Source of the DNA: Aporrectodea caliginosa
Lineage: Eukaryota; Annelida; Clitellata; Crassiclitellata; Lumbricidae
Direction: 5' to 3'
DNA: 64,000 bases
Assembly: GCA_020284085.1 (NCBI GenBank)
Contig: JACEVL010000146.1
Span: 326,001 to 390,000, forward strand
Shown in pieces: positions 11,833-24,419 of the stretch (its first letter is position 1; each line of letters opens with the position of its first letter). Under the pieces are notes generated by a model. The model saw nothing but the letters and a program-made list of their open reading frames with translations. It did not search any database and had not been told where the DNA came from. Both the position numbers and the translations under genes were made by a program.

Positions 11833-13176
11833 TCACTGGCAGAAGGCCATTTCCGGTATATAGTTGAATCCTTCGAAGTAGATCTGAGGTTCTGGGCCTA
11901 GTTGATCGAGGAGACTGGATTCGGCGATCCAGTCCGTTGATTCAGGGATGGGAAAGAGGAGTTCGTCGAAATGGAGGTAGGATGCGTCGATGTGAGGAGT
12001 GGAGGAGAGGAATTCCGTCTGAGGTTCTGGATAGGTGCTCGGAGTCAGTTCAGAGCGAAAGAAGTCTTCGGGGTTTATGTCGGCCAACTGCATCCGCCAG
12101 CAGTCGTCGAATTCTATGTCTTCCAGATCGTCGTTCAAGTGGTAGTGGCTATGGTCGTGGCCTTGTGGAAGAAACTCCGAATACGGGGCAGACGTGAATG
12201 AACGGGGAAAGTTTGAGGAGAATGAGGAAGAGAAGGACGAGGAGAGGCAGTTGGGATCTGGAAAGTTGCATGCGTAATCATTCTTTCCCTCGTAGGTTTC
12301 GCCGCCGCTGTATAGCTTACCCATGCCGGAGCAGTAGACTGGAGTTGAGCGTCCGAGGGGCTGATGACCGTGATCCCAGGAGTCTGGGCTGTTCGGAGCC
12401 TCGGATGCTGGTGACGACGAGAACGCTTCGACGGAGGACGTTAGCGACCTCTTGCGAAGACGCGATCTCTGATTCATGTTGTTCCTGAATTGTTCGTCGA
12501 TCGTCAGTGTAACGAACCGGGCGTTCTCCTGATCTGACGGGGGCGACATCGGTTCCTCCTCGTCCGCTGTCGGCCGCCACTCCCTCGAAATCGTCCCAAC
12601 GCCGACGAACTCGTATTTCTTCGTCTGCTGCTGTTGCTTCTTGGAGGTTGAACGTGATGAGGTTGATTTGTCCAGGGAGACATCGGAGGGGTGTCGGTTT
12701 CTGGGACCGCCGCCGGCGCCGCCTGCACCGCGACCGGGCGCCTTCTTCGGACGCGGTCGGTACTTGTAGCCGGGGTACTCGACGAGATGGAGCTGTCGGA
12801 GTCGCTCTGCTTCCTCGATGAACGGCTGGCGTTGGTCGTCGGTGAGCGTCAGCCACTTGCGACCGAGGCGACGGCTGATCTCAGCGTTGTGCATGTGAGG
12901 GTTGCGTTCGGAGATCTGGCGCCGTTCGATCTGCGACCAGACCATGAAGGCGTTCATCGGGCGTTTGATGCGGTCCTTGACGGCCGCCTTCTTGCTGTTC
13001 GTTGCGTCCGAGTAGGGCGTCTTCGATGTCGGACTGACCAGCTGCGAACCGAACTGGATCTGTCCGGATGTCGCCATCATCAGCTCAGCATCGTCCGCCT
13101 TTGGTTGCTGCTGCTGGTGGTTGTACTGAAGCCGAAACGTGGCCTTCGTTTGACCATCAACTCCTAGCGGTAGCAT
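11833..13176 (-). CDS. SoxC: SoxC-family HMG-box transcription factor
   Basis: This nuclear transcription factor binds the DNA minor groove through one HMG box; SoxC relatives (vertebrate Sox4/11/12) act in neuronal and progenitor differentiation. The first ATG gives 447 residues. The open frame extends 16 codons upstream only to a GTG, so ATG at 13176 is the start. The HMG box spans about residues 68-146, beginning [18 protein letters not shown]; the IERR signature is diagnostic of group C. It ends YKYRPRPKK, a basic nuclear-localisation element. A Gly/Ala run follows (about 149-157), then a Ser/Phe-rich stretch (about 312-324), an acidic patch [10 protein letters not shown] (349-358), and a C-terminal [12 protein letters not shown] (415-426) that resembles the DW-containing SoxC activation tail. 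One exon, as is usual for SoxC. The box is diverged (QISERNP instead of KIMEQSP). GC content is far above the surroundings. Confidence 0.93.
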   Translation of the reverse strand: MLPLGVDGQTKATFRLQYNHQQQQPKADDAELMMATSGQIQFGSQLVSPTSKTPYSDATNSKKAAVKDRIKRPMNAFMVWSQIERRQISERNPHMHNAEISRRLGRKWLTLTDDQRQPFIEEAERLRQLHLVEYPGYKYRPRPKKAPGRGAGGAGGGPRNRHPSDVSLDKSTSSRSTSKKQQQQTKKYEFVGVGTISREWRPTADEEEPMSPPSDQENARFVTLTIDEQFRNNMNQRSRLRKRSLTSSVEAFSSSPASEAPNSPDSWDHGHQPLGRSTPVYCSGMGKLYSGGETYEGKNDYACNFPDPNCLSSSFSSSFSSNFPRSFTSAPYSEFLPQGHDHSHYHLNDDLEDIEFDDCWRMQLADINPEDFFRSELTPSTYPEPQTEFLSSTPHIDASYLHFDELLFPIPESTDWIAESSLLDQLGPEPQIYFEGFNYIPEMAFCQ

Positions 13177-14140
13177 CGTTCTCTGTAGATTCAACTCTGA
13201 ATAGCCAGACAACGCCTTCTTCACCTGCTTTCAGAACAGCAACACCTGTCGTGACAGAACGGCAGGGAGAGCGTCGTCGTGTGTCCTGAACGGTTAGCTT
13301 CCGTCTGCAGTCCACGCGCCCAACTACTGTCCAATATATAGACGGTCACCCTCGCCGACGGTGGTGGAGGTGGCAGTGGCGTCCGACCAGTGGCAACGAA
13401 TAACGGACCGTCGTCACGGCTAGTACACAGACAGATGTCTCGGGTGTCCTCCTCCTATACACGGCTTATTTTTATGCCGTGGTCTCGCGCCGCTATTGTC
13501 CAGAGCCCGTCTTCAGAAGCAAGAAGCAGTGCCCACACTTAAATCAGGTCCAGGTCTTCGGCGATCATTGAGACGCCTTGAAGAGCTTAATTTCAGCTGA
13601 ACATCTGCTCTTTGCGTTGCCTTTCTGTCTGCTCCGCGGACCGTGAACGTCTCTGAAAAGCAACCGTATGTTGTTCAGTCTCCTCTCCTCCTTCTCTTTG
13701 CTCTCGTTCGGTCTGTATACACTGGCAGGTGAGGTTACTGTGCGGAACGGAAGGTCGTCTCAAATGGGAAAGATGTCAAGACACCGTCACGTACACTGTA
13801 TACACGCGTCAGTCTCTCCAAGTGGACTAACTCTATAACGACTCAATCAGCGAGGGACCGGGTCTTATATATAAGCACTGGTTGTGTAGAGCCGCAAGCA
13901 TAACCAAAGACCACGTGTCACGTGCTGTGTGCTTGTGTCTGTGTGCGTGTGTGCGTGTGTGCGTTCTGAGTGTTGGTGTGTTGACTGTAGGCGCGTGCCA
14001 ATCAGTTGATATGTCAGATTCCGCTTAAACGTCGAACTTTGTCATTCTGTCTTCTTGCGTAAGTGTCAACACCAGCAGCAACGACGACCAAAACGGATCC
14101 TCACTCTCTCTCTCTCGTCAGCCCTAAAACCATGCACTCA
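13177..14140 (-). promoter_or_regulatory. SoxC upstream region with TATA-like boxes
   Basis: Reading on the minus strand towards the SoxC ATG there is TATATAAG (near 13865-13873), CATAAAAATAAG inside the palindrome CACGGCTTATTTTTATGCCG (about 13480-13500), and TATATATT (near 13334-13342, about 160 bp before the ATG). The region is relatively GC-rich and has CACGTG near 13912. Which box is used cannot be decided from sequence. Confidence 0.4.
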
Positions 14141-14635
14141 ACAACTCATTCGCATTTCGCTCCGGGCCTGAAATTATTTTTAGCATAAAAAGGAAGACCA
14201 CATGACGATAGGAGGAGCGGGACAGGGAGGGCGAGAGCAAGAGGAGGGACAAGACTGAGCAAGTGTTTGGTCAGCGGTGGTTCGGTGCTCGCGATTCCTC
14301 GCAAGCACTCTCTGACACCCGAGCGCGTGACCCATTTCGTCGGTTCGTCTCCAGTGCGTAAGTGGCCCCCAGGGCAGACATAAACCCCCGGATGAGCCGG
14401 TGCCTGGCTCCCAGCTGCGCTAGACCGGGTCACACATGACGAATTCCATCGCACGGCCATTAGTCTCTTCCTCCGCGACGTGAAAAGGCTCGCTTCCGGC
14501 GAACGGCGTCTCTACCTCCGCCTGTGCTATTTTCAGCGCACAAGCAGAGCTTAGCAGCAAAGACACATGAAGAAACAGACATACAGACGGACATACCGAG
14601 CAACAGGCAGAGAAATAGACGGAGACCAATGCATT

Positions 14636-14640
14636 GACTG

Positions 14641-14685
<45 letters not shown>

Positions 14686-14850
14686 GGATGGACAGACAGA
14701 CAGACAGAAGGATGGACATACAGACAGCCATACAGACATACAGACAGACAGGCAGCCAGAAGGATGGACAGACAGACAGACAGGCAGACAGACAGACAGG
14801 CAGGCAGGCGGTCAGACAGAGAGAGAGAGTGAGAGAGAGAGAGGAATGGC
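14636..14850. repeat. GACA tetranucleotide array followed by GA tract
   Basis: GACAGACA units are interrupted by GGATGGACA, then GGCAGGCAGGCG and (GA)n. The cysteine/serine-rich open frames on both strands come from the repeat. Confidence 0.93.
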
Positions 14851-15052
14851 GAGAGAGGAGAGGAGGCAAGAGGGTAGGGAGAGGGAGAGAGTTATACGGA
14901 AGCATTCATCCGTCAAGCATCATTAACTCGTCATCCATTCGTCATCTTCGGCTGAGATGACGTGTACTTGGGTATGATGCCGATGTACTAGTCGACCTCT
15001 ATCCACACGTGTCGGACCCATGTTTGGCTGTTTGCTTGTCTACCTGTATATC

Positions 15053-15053
15053 C

Positions 15054-15093
<40 letters not shown>

Positions 15094-15360
15094 GACTGCC
15101 TGTCTCTGCCTGACTGCCTACTTGCCTCTCTACCTGCCCATCAACTTGCTCTCTTGTCCACCCGGCTGCCTTCCTATCTGACTCCTTGCATGTCTGCACA
15201 ACCACCTGCGCTTACGCCCGCCCTTCTGCTTACCTACTTGCCTGCATGCCTGCTTGTCTGTCTGTGTAGTGTGTACCTCATTGCCTGTTTCCGACCTTCA
15301 GACTTCTACCTTCCTGTTACTGTCTGTCTGCCTGCCTGTCTCTCTGCCTCAGTCTCGGTG
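15053..15360. repeat. CT dinucleotide tract and degenerate CTGC/CTGT repeats
   Basis: A pure CT tract (about 15053-15088) is followed by degenerate GCCTGACTGCC and GTCTGTCTGCC units. Confidence 0.85.
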
Positions 15361-16807
15361 TCTCTAAAATCCATTATTAGATATGATCGCAGGTATTTTG
15401 GTGACTTACGCTTCAGAAGTTGATGCGACGAATTTCCTGACACAAAGTTTACGTAATTATTCAGCCTAATTAACCTGTCACACATCAAGGTCTTGATAAT
15501 CATTTCAAGCGTCACATGTTTATGCAATGATAAACATATATCTCAACGTATTAGCATAACGCTGATATATTCATTATATATATATATATATGTGCGCTTA
15601 TGTATAATATGACACGTGCATTATGCAATATGCATAGCATCTAAAAGACTTATCTCTTATCTCTAGCTTGCTGCACTGACATTGAGTATCAAACACAAAT
15701 CAATAATAACATTGTGATCATACATCATAAAAAGTTACAAATTATGACATAGTATGCTTGATTACACACAGATTACTATCCACAGTTTTCGCTTCTGGTA
15801 TTTCCCTTGTATGCGTGTTACCTAATCCAGTACCGGTAGTAGGCGTCTCACTTTCAGTCCGCATAATTTCAAGAAAATTAAAGTTGAAATTAAATTAAAT
15901 TAGGCTTAACGAAACTAAGTCATATAAAATAAAACCAGACTAAGCTAACTCACGCTGAACAAATTTAAATTTGCTGTGGTATAATTTCAATCTTTGTGCC
16001 TCGTAGTTAAAGTGGTTGCTTACGAATTAGTGATGATTAATGTACCATATCCATTCTAATTCAATTCCATTTAATATCTTGCAGGCGGTAATCGAATGAT
16101 GCATTGCTTACAACAACTGGGTCGATGTAACAAATATTCGTCGGTGAAGACTGATCGCTTGAATGATGTTTAGATCACGACCCAGACCCGATCAAGTTAC
16201 CCCTCACCCTCTTTCAGTTCTTTTCGCCCAACTGCAACACTCAACACCCTAAGAGAAAGCCATACTGTACCTGTTGGCTGAGCAAAACAACCCACACAGT
16301 TATACAGGCTGACTTCACAACGAAGGAGGTCTCGTTGGTTCATCTATCGGTTCATTGCAATTCATCAACGACACCAAACCTCCCCCTTCAGATGCACCCC
16401 ACCACCTTCGGCTCCCTTCCTTTCCCTATTCTACCCGGCATTGTTAATGAATTGTACTGAGGCGTCACAGCCCTGTATCGGATTACATTAAAGAACTATT
16501 AACGTTGTCTGCAGAGGCGACAACGAGTGTGTTGAGTAGTTGCACTGTAGCAACATGATGTTGCCCGAGTCCAAGTCATTAAGGCCTCTACCTGTCATCT
16601 GTGCAGCATAGACCTGTGTAATATTGGATACTATTATACTAATCGACACAATACCCAACTCCCAGAAAACTTGAATGCCGTCAGCTTCGATACATCATGC
16701 TTGTACATACGCAACACGATACGACACCAATGATGTCACTTCTCTATATACAACATTAATAGTTCTTTAATGTAATCCGATACAAGTCATACAACTATAC
16801 GACACCA
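15361..16807. other. Intergenic, AT-rich, no recognisable feature
   Basis: No open frame above background and no repeat family identified, apart from a short TA tract near 15577-15592. A nearly perfect inverted pair of about 20 bp, TCGGATTACATTAAAGAACT (16479) and AGTTCTTTAATGTAATCCGA (16761), encloses about 260 bp and may be a small unclassified MITE. Confidence 0.45.
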
Positions 16808-16985
16808 GTCACAAAAATGATCGTAATCGTAATCGTAATCTAGACATTTCTACAGCACCCAAAAAGCGGTCAGGAGAACCAGCTTATTCACAGGCGCTTA
16901 GTCAAAACACAATCGATAGGTGGGAAGGGGTGAAATAGGTTCCAGACTTCCAGGTCAAGATCCAAAGGGGTCAGGCAGGCAATGG
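16808..16985 (-). mobile_element. Non-LTR retrotransposon 3' end (family A)
   Basis: On the minus strand the copy reads CTGACCCCTTTGGATCTTGA, CTGGAAGTCTGGAACC, CACCTATCGATTGTGTTTTG, AAGCGCCTGTGAATAAGCTG, then GTGCTGTAGAAATGTC and a pure GATTACGATTACGATTACGA tail. It is the best-preserved example of this tail in the window. Confidence 0.65.
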
Positions 16986-17028
16986 TGATGTGACTTCTGC
17001 AAACGGCATCAAAAGTTCTTTAATGACG

Positions 17029-17232
<204 letters not shown>

Positions 17233-18277
17233 GTGCTCTGATGCAATATTGTAGCTTGCTGAAGTCTATTACAAAGATTTGATGCTGCCGGTGAGATATT
17301 GAATCTAAACCAGTGTCTCTCAGTGGCTTATATAATGCGGAAGACCATTCCGTATGCTGCACAAAGGCATCGTGCGAGTGTGTGCATGAGGTTCGGAACG
17401 GACATACAGACAGACATAGAGACAGACAGAGGATTACATGCAGCCAGACAAAATGCAGCGGCAAGAAGAATCATTAATCTGGTGGAAATTTTTTAATCCT
17501 CTAAGCCAAGGGGGAAGAAGACACGTTAGTCTTGTTTATATATATTCGTTTATTTGAAAAAGAGACAAATCTGGGTGGCACACCGCACCCAGTTACATGT
17601 CGAAGCCATATCCATCTACCTATGTATGTATCAGTCAGCCTAGATACTCATTCATAAACCCATCCATCCAGCTATCTATGTCAAGATGAAGGACGAACAG
17701 AAAGTTTTTGCTACCGATAAATGACACGCAGCACATGACGGTGACTGATGTCACCGTCACGAACGGTAACTATGGAGACAGAGACATTTAAAGGTCACAC
17801 GTGCAGAGTTCGGTCGCAGACTCTACGCTCTGTAAGGAAGTACGGACAGGTGGTTGTTCCGTGTTCGTATTTCTGAGGTTGTCAACCAACTTAAACATCT
17901 TCTCTGGGTTCTGCCTTCATCATGTCGTTCGCAACATCACATACATTAAGCAATTACTCCAGTATCTCGATTGCATCATACTCTCGCAGTTCTTCGTCAT
18001 CGCTAATTGAAGTAATTGGCCTCTATGTACATTTTATATTAGCCGTGAATTATTCCGTTCGTGTCAAATGTGACTCTGACCCTGGGCGTAAAAAACTGAC
18101 GGCCCACCCTCACCCCTCCCTCTCTCCGCCAGGCATCTGATCGACTTACATGTGACTATTGCAGATCGGAGACACCTGCTATACAAGATGTCCGCTTATC
18201 TCGGCGCGTTGCCAAACTTTTTTTACCTCACAGCAGACACTTCATTTGCATCCGTCCGTCTGTCTATCACTTCGGCC
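17233..18277. other. Intergenic, no recognisable gene
   Basis: A short GACA tract near 17406-17430 and two overlapping short open frames (17801-18140) without recognisable domains are all that is visible. Confidence 0.4.
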
Positions 18278-18895
18278 ATCCCTCCGTCCATCCATCCATC
18301 CATCCATCCATTCATCTATTCATCCATCCATTGCAACAATGCATGCATGCATGAATGCATCCATGCATGCATGCATCCATCCATCCATCCATCCATCCAT
18401 CCATCCATCCATCCATCCATGCATCCATGCATCCCATCCATCCATCCATCCATCCATCCATCCATCCATCCATCCATCCATCCATCCATCCATCCATCCA
18501 TCCATCCATCCATCCATCCATCATCCATCCATCCATCCATCCATCCATCCATCCATCCATCCATCCATCCATGCATGCATACATACATCCATCCATTCAT
18601 CCATCCATCATACATCCATCCATCCATCCATACATCCATTCACATACATACATATCCATCCATACATCCATCCATCCATACATCCATACATCCATACATC
18701 CATACATATCCATACATACATGCATACATACATACATACATACATGCATACATACATACATACATACATACATACATACATACATACATACATACATACA
18801 TACATACATACATACATACATACATACATACATACATACATACATACATACATACATACATACATACATACATACATACATACATACATCCATAT
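18278..18895. repeat. Large CCAT then CATA tetranucleotide array
   Basis: About 300 bp of CCATCCAT, with GCATGCAT interruptions, passes into about 300 bp of CATACATA. All six frames are partly open with periodic HPSI, HTYI, MDGW or MYVC peptides. These are repeat artefacts. Confidence 0.97.
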
Positions 18896-19974
18896 ATCCA
18901 TCTCTTCCATATAACCATCCCTCCGTCGAATGCATCCATGTTTTCGTCCATCTATTCATACGTCATTCCGTACATCTATCCATCCTAAACCTTGACTATT
19001 TTCAACTAATCGAACCCTCTGCTCGGAATAGTCTACCTCAGGACTTCCGCAGGCTGTCTAATTCATAATCACGTAATAAATCAATGCTTTCTACTTTCTA
19101 CCATAACTGTTTGGCATAAATAAATAATTACTAATTACTATATACAATGTTCTGCTTTGCTAGTTAAAGTGTTTTGTCTTTGTTTTACATTGTTGCTCTG
19201 TTCTGGTTCTGTTATGCTTCGTAGTCCAGTTTTACTAATAACAGGGTAATCATTCTACATTAATTCTATGGCACATGTGTGACCCTGGATCTTCCTGTTG
19301 TATCCCAACATTTATTATATTGTTTATTTTTATCTGCTGTTTCGTACTGGGAACAATAAGCGAATGGTTATGACTGTGCATCCATGCATCCATCCATGGC
19401 CAGAGCAACACAGGGACAGAGGGGGAAAGCGAGAGAGAGAGCGGGGTTCATGGAGTGTGCTTTTGTTTGTAGGCCGCTATTCTAATCTTAATTTGCCAAT
19501 TAGGCTTTGACAATAAAAACAAAGATGATTTATTTCTGGTCCAGTTTAACCGACATAACCACACTTGGAAAATTTCTGTTCAACCCGACCTCTCCCAAGA
19601 CCGAGTCATCGCCATTAAACTTAATAATGACTACAACTGAATGGCTCCCATGCAGCATAGATAATTAACCAGAGAACGAGTCATTGACGATCGAATTACC
19701 GCTCTGAGGCTGTTAGTCGACCTAGATGTTTAGATCATCTGATAGATGTGAGTGAAGTCAGCCTTACCTCAGCTCAGGTGTTGGGTGTCGACACTGTTGC
19801 ATTCATAATATCCAGGACATGTAGGCCTATAGCGCCCGTCAAAGATACATGCTCGGACGAAGGCGGTCTTAACCCTCAATGGCGAAGGGAACTGTTTTCA
19901 GGTGTTGCTGAAAGGCTGAAAGGTACAAAGGTACATGAAGCGTCCCTCTGACCAGGTGGGCAAGTAGATCCAGA
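18896..19974. other. Intergenic, no recognisable gene
   Basis: Nothing identifiable apart from a degenerate GAGA tract near 19425-19443. Confidence 0.4.
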
Positions 19975-20105
19975 GATCCAGAGAGAGATCCAGAGATCCA
20001 GATATCCAGAGATCCAGAGAGAGAGAAAGAGACAGAGACAGAGAGAGAGACAGAGACAGACAGACACAGATAGACAGACAGAGACAGACAGACAGAGACA
20101 GAGGC
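19975..20105. repeat. GATCCAGA repeats and GACA/GAGA tract
   Basis: Tandem AGATCCAGAGATCCAGAGAG units are followed by AGACAGAGAC repeats. Confidence 0.9.
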
Positions 20106-20327
20106 CATCTAGTCTGTGAAGATATATCGAGACGAAAGGAGGTTGGTGATTCAGCTCGCATATCGATATCTGGTTGGACTTGGAGTCTTGGACGGAAGGT
20201 TGAGAGAAAGAAGTTCTTACATTGGAGGGGCCAACGCTGAGATTTTCCATCTGTACGCCTTCACCCCAGCGACTATTAATAGATGTCTTATGCATCATTA
20301 TAAAAACGCCGCCACTACCCTACCTGT

Positions 20328-20405
20328 GGTAGTGCCAGTCCCAAGCCTGGAGAAAGGAGGAGGGCGACACTAATCATCTTTGTTATGACACAGTGTGTGT
20401 TAAAC
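20328..20405 (+). mobile_element. Dispersed repeat, probable LINE 3' terminus (first copy)
   Basis: GTGCCAGTCCCAAGCCTGGA, then GAAAGGAGGAGGGCGAC and CTAATCAT, recurs almost unchanged at 62506-62580. One frame reads VPVPSLEKGGGRH then stop, which resembles the final residues of a retrotransposon ORF. The family is not identified. Confidence 0.45.
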
Positions 20406-21475
20406 AGCAACCAAGGTCATTATAAATGCGCTATAGAAGTCAAGGAAGTGTGATGGTATTTTGCGCCAAGTGTTATTTAGATGAGCACAAAATTCCACCT
20501 ATATTGGTAATTATACGTATAGGCCTAATGGCAACTTGTGTTTCTATAGAGACACATAAAACCATTATACACATAGGCCTATAGCCCTATATGCATGTGT
20601 AATATGAGGATGTATGCGCGTGTGTAATGTGTATGTATCTATGAATAGATCTGTACTTCTAAATACATACGCCTAATACAGGCGCCGTTGAGAATAATAA
20701 GCCTCGAGGCACATCCAATTATGATGCAATTACTTAGCGCAATGTCATATGAGGCAACTATATAGCGCCACTTCCGTTGACAAATACTCAACGTTACTTA
20801 AAATAAATGCATATATAAATAAAGAGTTAAAGACGTAGGCTGAGGCTCACGTTTAGGACTTCAAGATGCCCATATTATATAAATAGGCAGGCGAGGAGAA
20901 GCACTTTGACAACGACATAAGGATGTTATGCTGCATTCCATTCACTTGGTGTATTCGTATTTATTTGTCTCCAATCCGCGAATGAGCTGTTACTATGACA
21001 GTGCTAAAGATGTCCCCAATGCATATATAAAAAATGAACAACTCTCTTATATGGTGTCAAAATCAAACTTGTCGGTAATTAATATAATAGAACTATATTC
21101 CGTTTATTAAGTTTTAAATAATTTTGTGGTTTCCTTCTGTTATTTACTTTCCTATTATTTTCGTTCTCTATAATTATGACCTCAGTCTGTCAAGTCAGGT
21201 GACTTAGATGGATTCTAGCTCATAAGTGACTACACCGTCTTTCTGAGCAATACTGAACAGACAAGAGATCGTGAACTTGGAAACACGAGTATACTGCGCA
21301 ACAGGAACGTAGCATTAGAGACGACACCGAAAAACTGCATCGTGCCAAAACACCTGCCATAATTCAGGTCAGAAAAAAGTAAACAGTTGACGAGCCCAGG
21401 AGAAGAGCCAAGGGCTAGAATCACGCACCTGTTGCCTTCCAAGATAGTAGGCCAAAAAGGTTTGTTGACATATAT
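20406..21475. other. Intergenic, no recognisable gene
   Basis: AT-rich sequence with several TAGGCCTA words and no gene-like open frame. Confidence 0.4.
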
Positions 21476-21640
21476 ACATACATACATACATAAATACATA
21501 CATACATACATACATACATACATACATACATACACATACATACATACATACATTACATACATACATATACACTTACGTATGTACATACATACCTACATAC
21601 ATACAAACGTACGTACGTACATACATATATAAGCATTTAT
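21476..21640. repeat. CATA tetranucleotide array
   Basis: Degenerate CATACATA repeats abut the left end of the Tc1/mariner element. Confidence 0.93.
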
Positions 21641-21664
21641 AAGTACATACACATAGGCCCTATA

Positions 21665-22868
21665 TACCGGGTGGCGCATTAAAAACGTTCCCAAACTTTG
21701 TTAACCTGGCAATTAAACAATTTTAAAGTAAATTGAATCATATTACATCAAACTAATCATAATTCATATTTGTACAACACAGCCAAAATTTAGCGCAAAA
21801 TACTCAACAGTTTGAGAGAAATTGTTGTTAGAACTGTATGACCCATGGTCAAAATTTTGCACAGTTGTTTTATGATGACGCTTTACGCGAACACATGTTT
21901 AATTGATCCTCCGCCTTCTCTTGTAACGACCCTTAAACGCTGTTTCCACTGTCCTATTGACTTCTGTATTTGTGTGTCGTCTAAAAGAGACCATTTTGCT
22001 TCAATGACCTGCTTAAGTTCGTCAGTATTTAGAAACGGTTTTCTGCGACCAGCATACACCAGCTCCTTTAGGGCGTTCCATACATAGTAGTCCAGAGGAT
22101 TTAGATCGGGAGAGTTTGGTGGCCAGGCATCACTGTGGATAAAATCAGGGGTGTTTGCTTGAAGAAATTGCTGAGCCAATCTGCAACGATGTGAAGGAGC
22201 ACTGTCTTGTTGAAAGATGTAATTGTCGTCAGGATAGAGTCTACGACATTGGAGAATGAGCTTATCGCGTAACAAGCCGACGTAATGCTCTCCATTGACT
22301 TTGGTTTTCTGAGGATCAATGAAGATGATGTCTGTTTTACCGTGCATCGAAACTCCAGCAGATACCATTAATTTTTTAGAGAAACGACTAGTCTCATGAT
22401 AAAGTCTTTCTGGCGCAATTGAAGACTTTCGTTCATTGCTAGAGCCGTAAACGCGGCTATTCTGACTCGGTTTATGCTTTGTCTTGACCAGTTTTTACGC
22501 GGATTTTTCTGAACGATTCGCTTGCCTCGCCAACCCTTCTCCTCAAATGATATCTTAATAACAGCGAGATCATCATTTGAAAACACCACGTTTTAATGTT
22601 TACTACTTCGAGGACTAGTTTAATCAAGATACTCTCGTTACTTCGCGGCGAAATAAATGACGTAGTTTTGTGCAAAATTTGTAAACAGGTATGACGTCAT
22701 AACCTTGCCGCAGGGTGTGACTTAATAAACATACTCTCTTGAAATTTGACATTTGTGCACAGAAATAATTGCTTAACATTTTGGTATAAATTAAAATTTG
22801 ATATCTCTTAAATTAGATCTTTGCCAGGTTAGCAAAGTTTGGGAACGTTTTTTATGCGCCACCCGGTA
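21665..22868 (-). mobile_element. Tc1/mariner-superfamily DNA transposon, internally deleted
   Basis: Terminal inverted repeats of about 46 bp (21665-21710 and 22823-22868) begin TACCGGGTGGCGCATTAAAA and differ at only a few positions. The outermost TA on each side fits the TA target duplication of this superfamily. The 1204-bp element encodes only parts of a transposase on the minus strand, which is shorter than usual for autonomous relatives. It is presumably non-autonomous. Confidence 0.88.
21883..22586 (-). pseudogene. Tc1/mariner transposase remnant (helix-turn-helix start and catalytic C-terminal part)
   Basis: The upstream part (about 22370-22586) encodes a helix-turn-helix-like start, FSNDDLAVIKISFEEKGW, followed by KNWSRQSINRVR. 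It then shifts frame, and the second helix-turn-helix and the first catalytic Asp are missing. The downstream frame (21883-22368) starts MVSAGVSMHGKTDIIFID. It carries FQQDSAPSH, holding the second catalytic Asp, and WPPNSPDLNPLDYYVW. From the FQQD Asp to the NPLD Asp there are 37 intervening residues, a DD37D-like spacing rather than the DD34D/E of classic mariner and Tc1. One internal deletion plus a frameshift explains the structure. It is a non-functional copy. Confidence 0.82.
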
Positions 22869-23294
22869 TATGCTTTACAGGTAATTTGTAAAATACAGGA
22901 GTTTGTAAAATGCTACTGAAATTTACACATGGCAATTTGTAAAATCCCCAAATTCAGTCAGGCACTTTACATCCCTGAAAAAACAGGGATTTTGTAAATC
23001 CCTTAAATTTGATGTCAAATATGACAGATTGCCTGAAAGGAAATGATGAACCACATATCGACATGTTTGACATCATAGTTGCACTTGATTAACCTATGAA
23101 ACATTTGTACATATTTATCTTTGCAGATGTCAGCAAATCTTTTGTGACCTGACTAATTGGTGCGAGGACAAAGATTGCTGTCCTCGTATAGGCTTTCGGA
23201 TAATCATGTTGAAAGCGTGTACATTTACATTTTACTCTCGCGTAGGAATAGACGCTATCTACTAAATTCCTTTCTTGAATTTCGACTGGAATCA
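22869..23294. other. Intergenic with TTTGTAAAAT-type repeats
   Basis: Between 22878 and 23005 the words TTTGTAAAAT, TTTGTAAAATCCC and TTTGTAAATCCC recur in degenerate form. No gene is identified. Confidence 0.35.
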
Positions 23295-23400
23295 CCCTGG
23301 ACATTTGGCCTGCACAACGCTCGTGAATAAGCTGTTGCCCTGCGCTTGGCTTACGAGTGGCGCTTCTAGAAGTTTGCGGGTTACGATTACGACTACTCCT
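23295..23400 (+). mobile_element. Non-LTR retrotransposon 3' end (family A)
   Basis: GCTCGTGAATAAGCTGTTGC, GAGTGGCGCTTCTAGAAG and GGTTACGATTACGACTAC follow the family A consensus tail, in plus orientation. The coding part is not recognisable. Confidence 0.55.
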
Positions 23401-23721
23401 GTCACTTATGAGCAACTCCTCGATTGCTGTATCTCCTCCTCATCCTATTCCTCGTATAGAAATACCTGAGACCAGATTATACTCCTTAAATGATTGCTCC
23501 TTAGCCTATATGTATGCTTCCTTTGCTTTAGATACCTTTATACGTCAAATGTCCGAAACGGTCAGCGACTGAGAGGCAGATACGACTATATCGTTACCCT
23601 GGTAACCGGATCTAGGTCAGGTGAGGAAGAGGTCACTACATCCGTAAGCCACTTTGACCTAGTTTACATGTAGTCATCAGATCACGAGAAAGTTCCATCG
23701 AACGACGCTACCTTCGGATAC

Positions 23722-23783
23722 ATATTTTTCTTCTTCTTCTTCTTCTTCTTCTTCTTTATTATTATTATTACTATTATTATTAC

Positions 23784-23868
<85 letters not shown>

Positions 23869-23879
23869 GGTTGGCTTAC

Positions 23880-23933
<54 letters not shown>

Positions 23934-23934
23934 A

Positions 23935-24006
<72 letters not shown>

Positions 24007-24134
24007 TAATAGTAGTAATATGTGTGTGGGGCACAGATGACCGCCCCCAGTCTCAAGCCCACCGCTACCCTCATATCTTCGTCATTGAGTCTTAAGCCTT
24101 GAGAAGCTAGAGGGGGAGGCGAATAATAATAGAA

Positions 24135-24229
<95 letters not shown>

Positions 24230-24256
24230 GTAGTAGTAGTAGTAGTAGTAGTATTA
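23722..24256. repeat. TTC and ATT trinucleotide arrays
   Basis: A TTC tract near 23727-23757 is followed by long ATT arrays (about 23757-23865, 23880-24005 and 24135-24230) separated by short unique pieces, ending in AGT units. The poly-Tyr and poly-Ile open frames are artefacts. Confidence 0.95.
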
Positions 24257-24412
24257 CGCATTTATTAAGCGCCACTATCTATTGATGGAAGCATCAATCG
24301 ATGGCTCTAAGCAATTGTGAGTGAATGACTTGCTTAAGGTCACAACACAGTAACCATCTCAGAGGAGAATACTCGAGCCCGTACTACCGCGTTAAGGCTC
24401 AAACATGAGGCT
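24257..24412 (-). mobile_element. tRNA-derived SINE, second family (SINE-2)
   Basis: On the minus strand, GGGCTCGAGTATTCTCC is a B-box-like T-arm, followed by GACCTTAAGCAAGTCATTCA, CACAATTGCTTAGAGCCATC and GGCGCTTAATAAATGCG. The body matches the copy at 48955-49110, while the tRNA-like head is more decayed here. Confidence 0.5.
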
Positions 24413-24419
24413 CAATTCT

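Noticed and set aside
11937..12856. Other open frames overlapping SoxC
   Set aside because: Shadows of the GC-rich coding strand; no domain.
13177..13224. SoxC start at 13224
   Set aside because: The codon is GTG, directly after a stop; ATG at 13176 is the first methionine.
18152..19068. Long HPSI/HTYI open frames
   Set aside because: Produced by CCAT and CATA arrays; equally long frames exist on the other strand.
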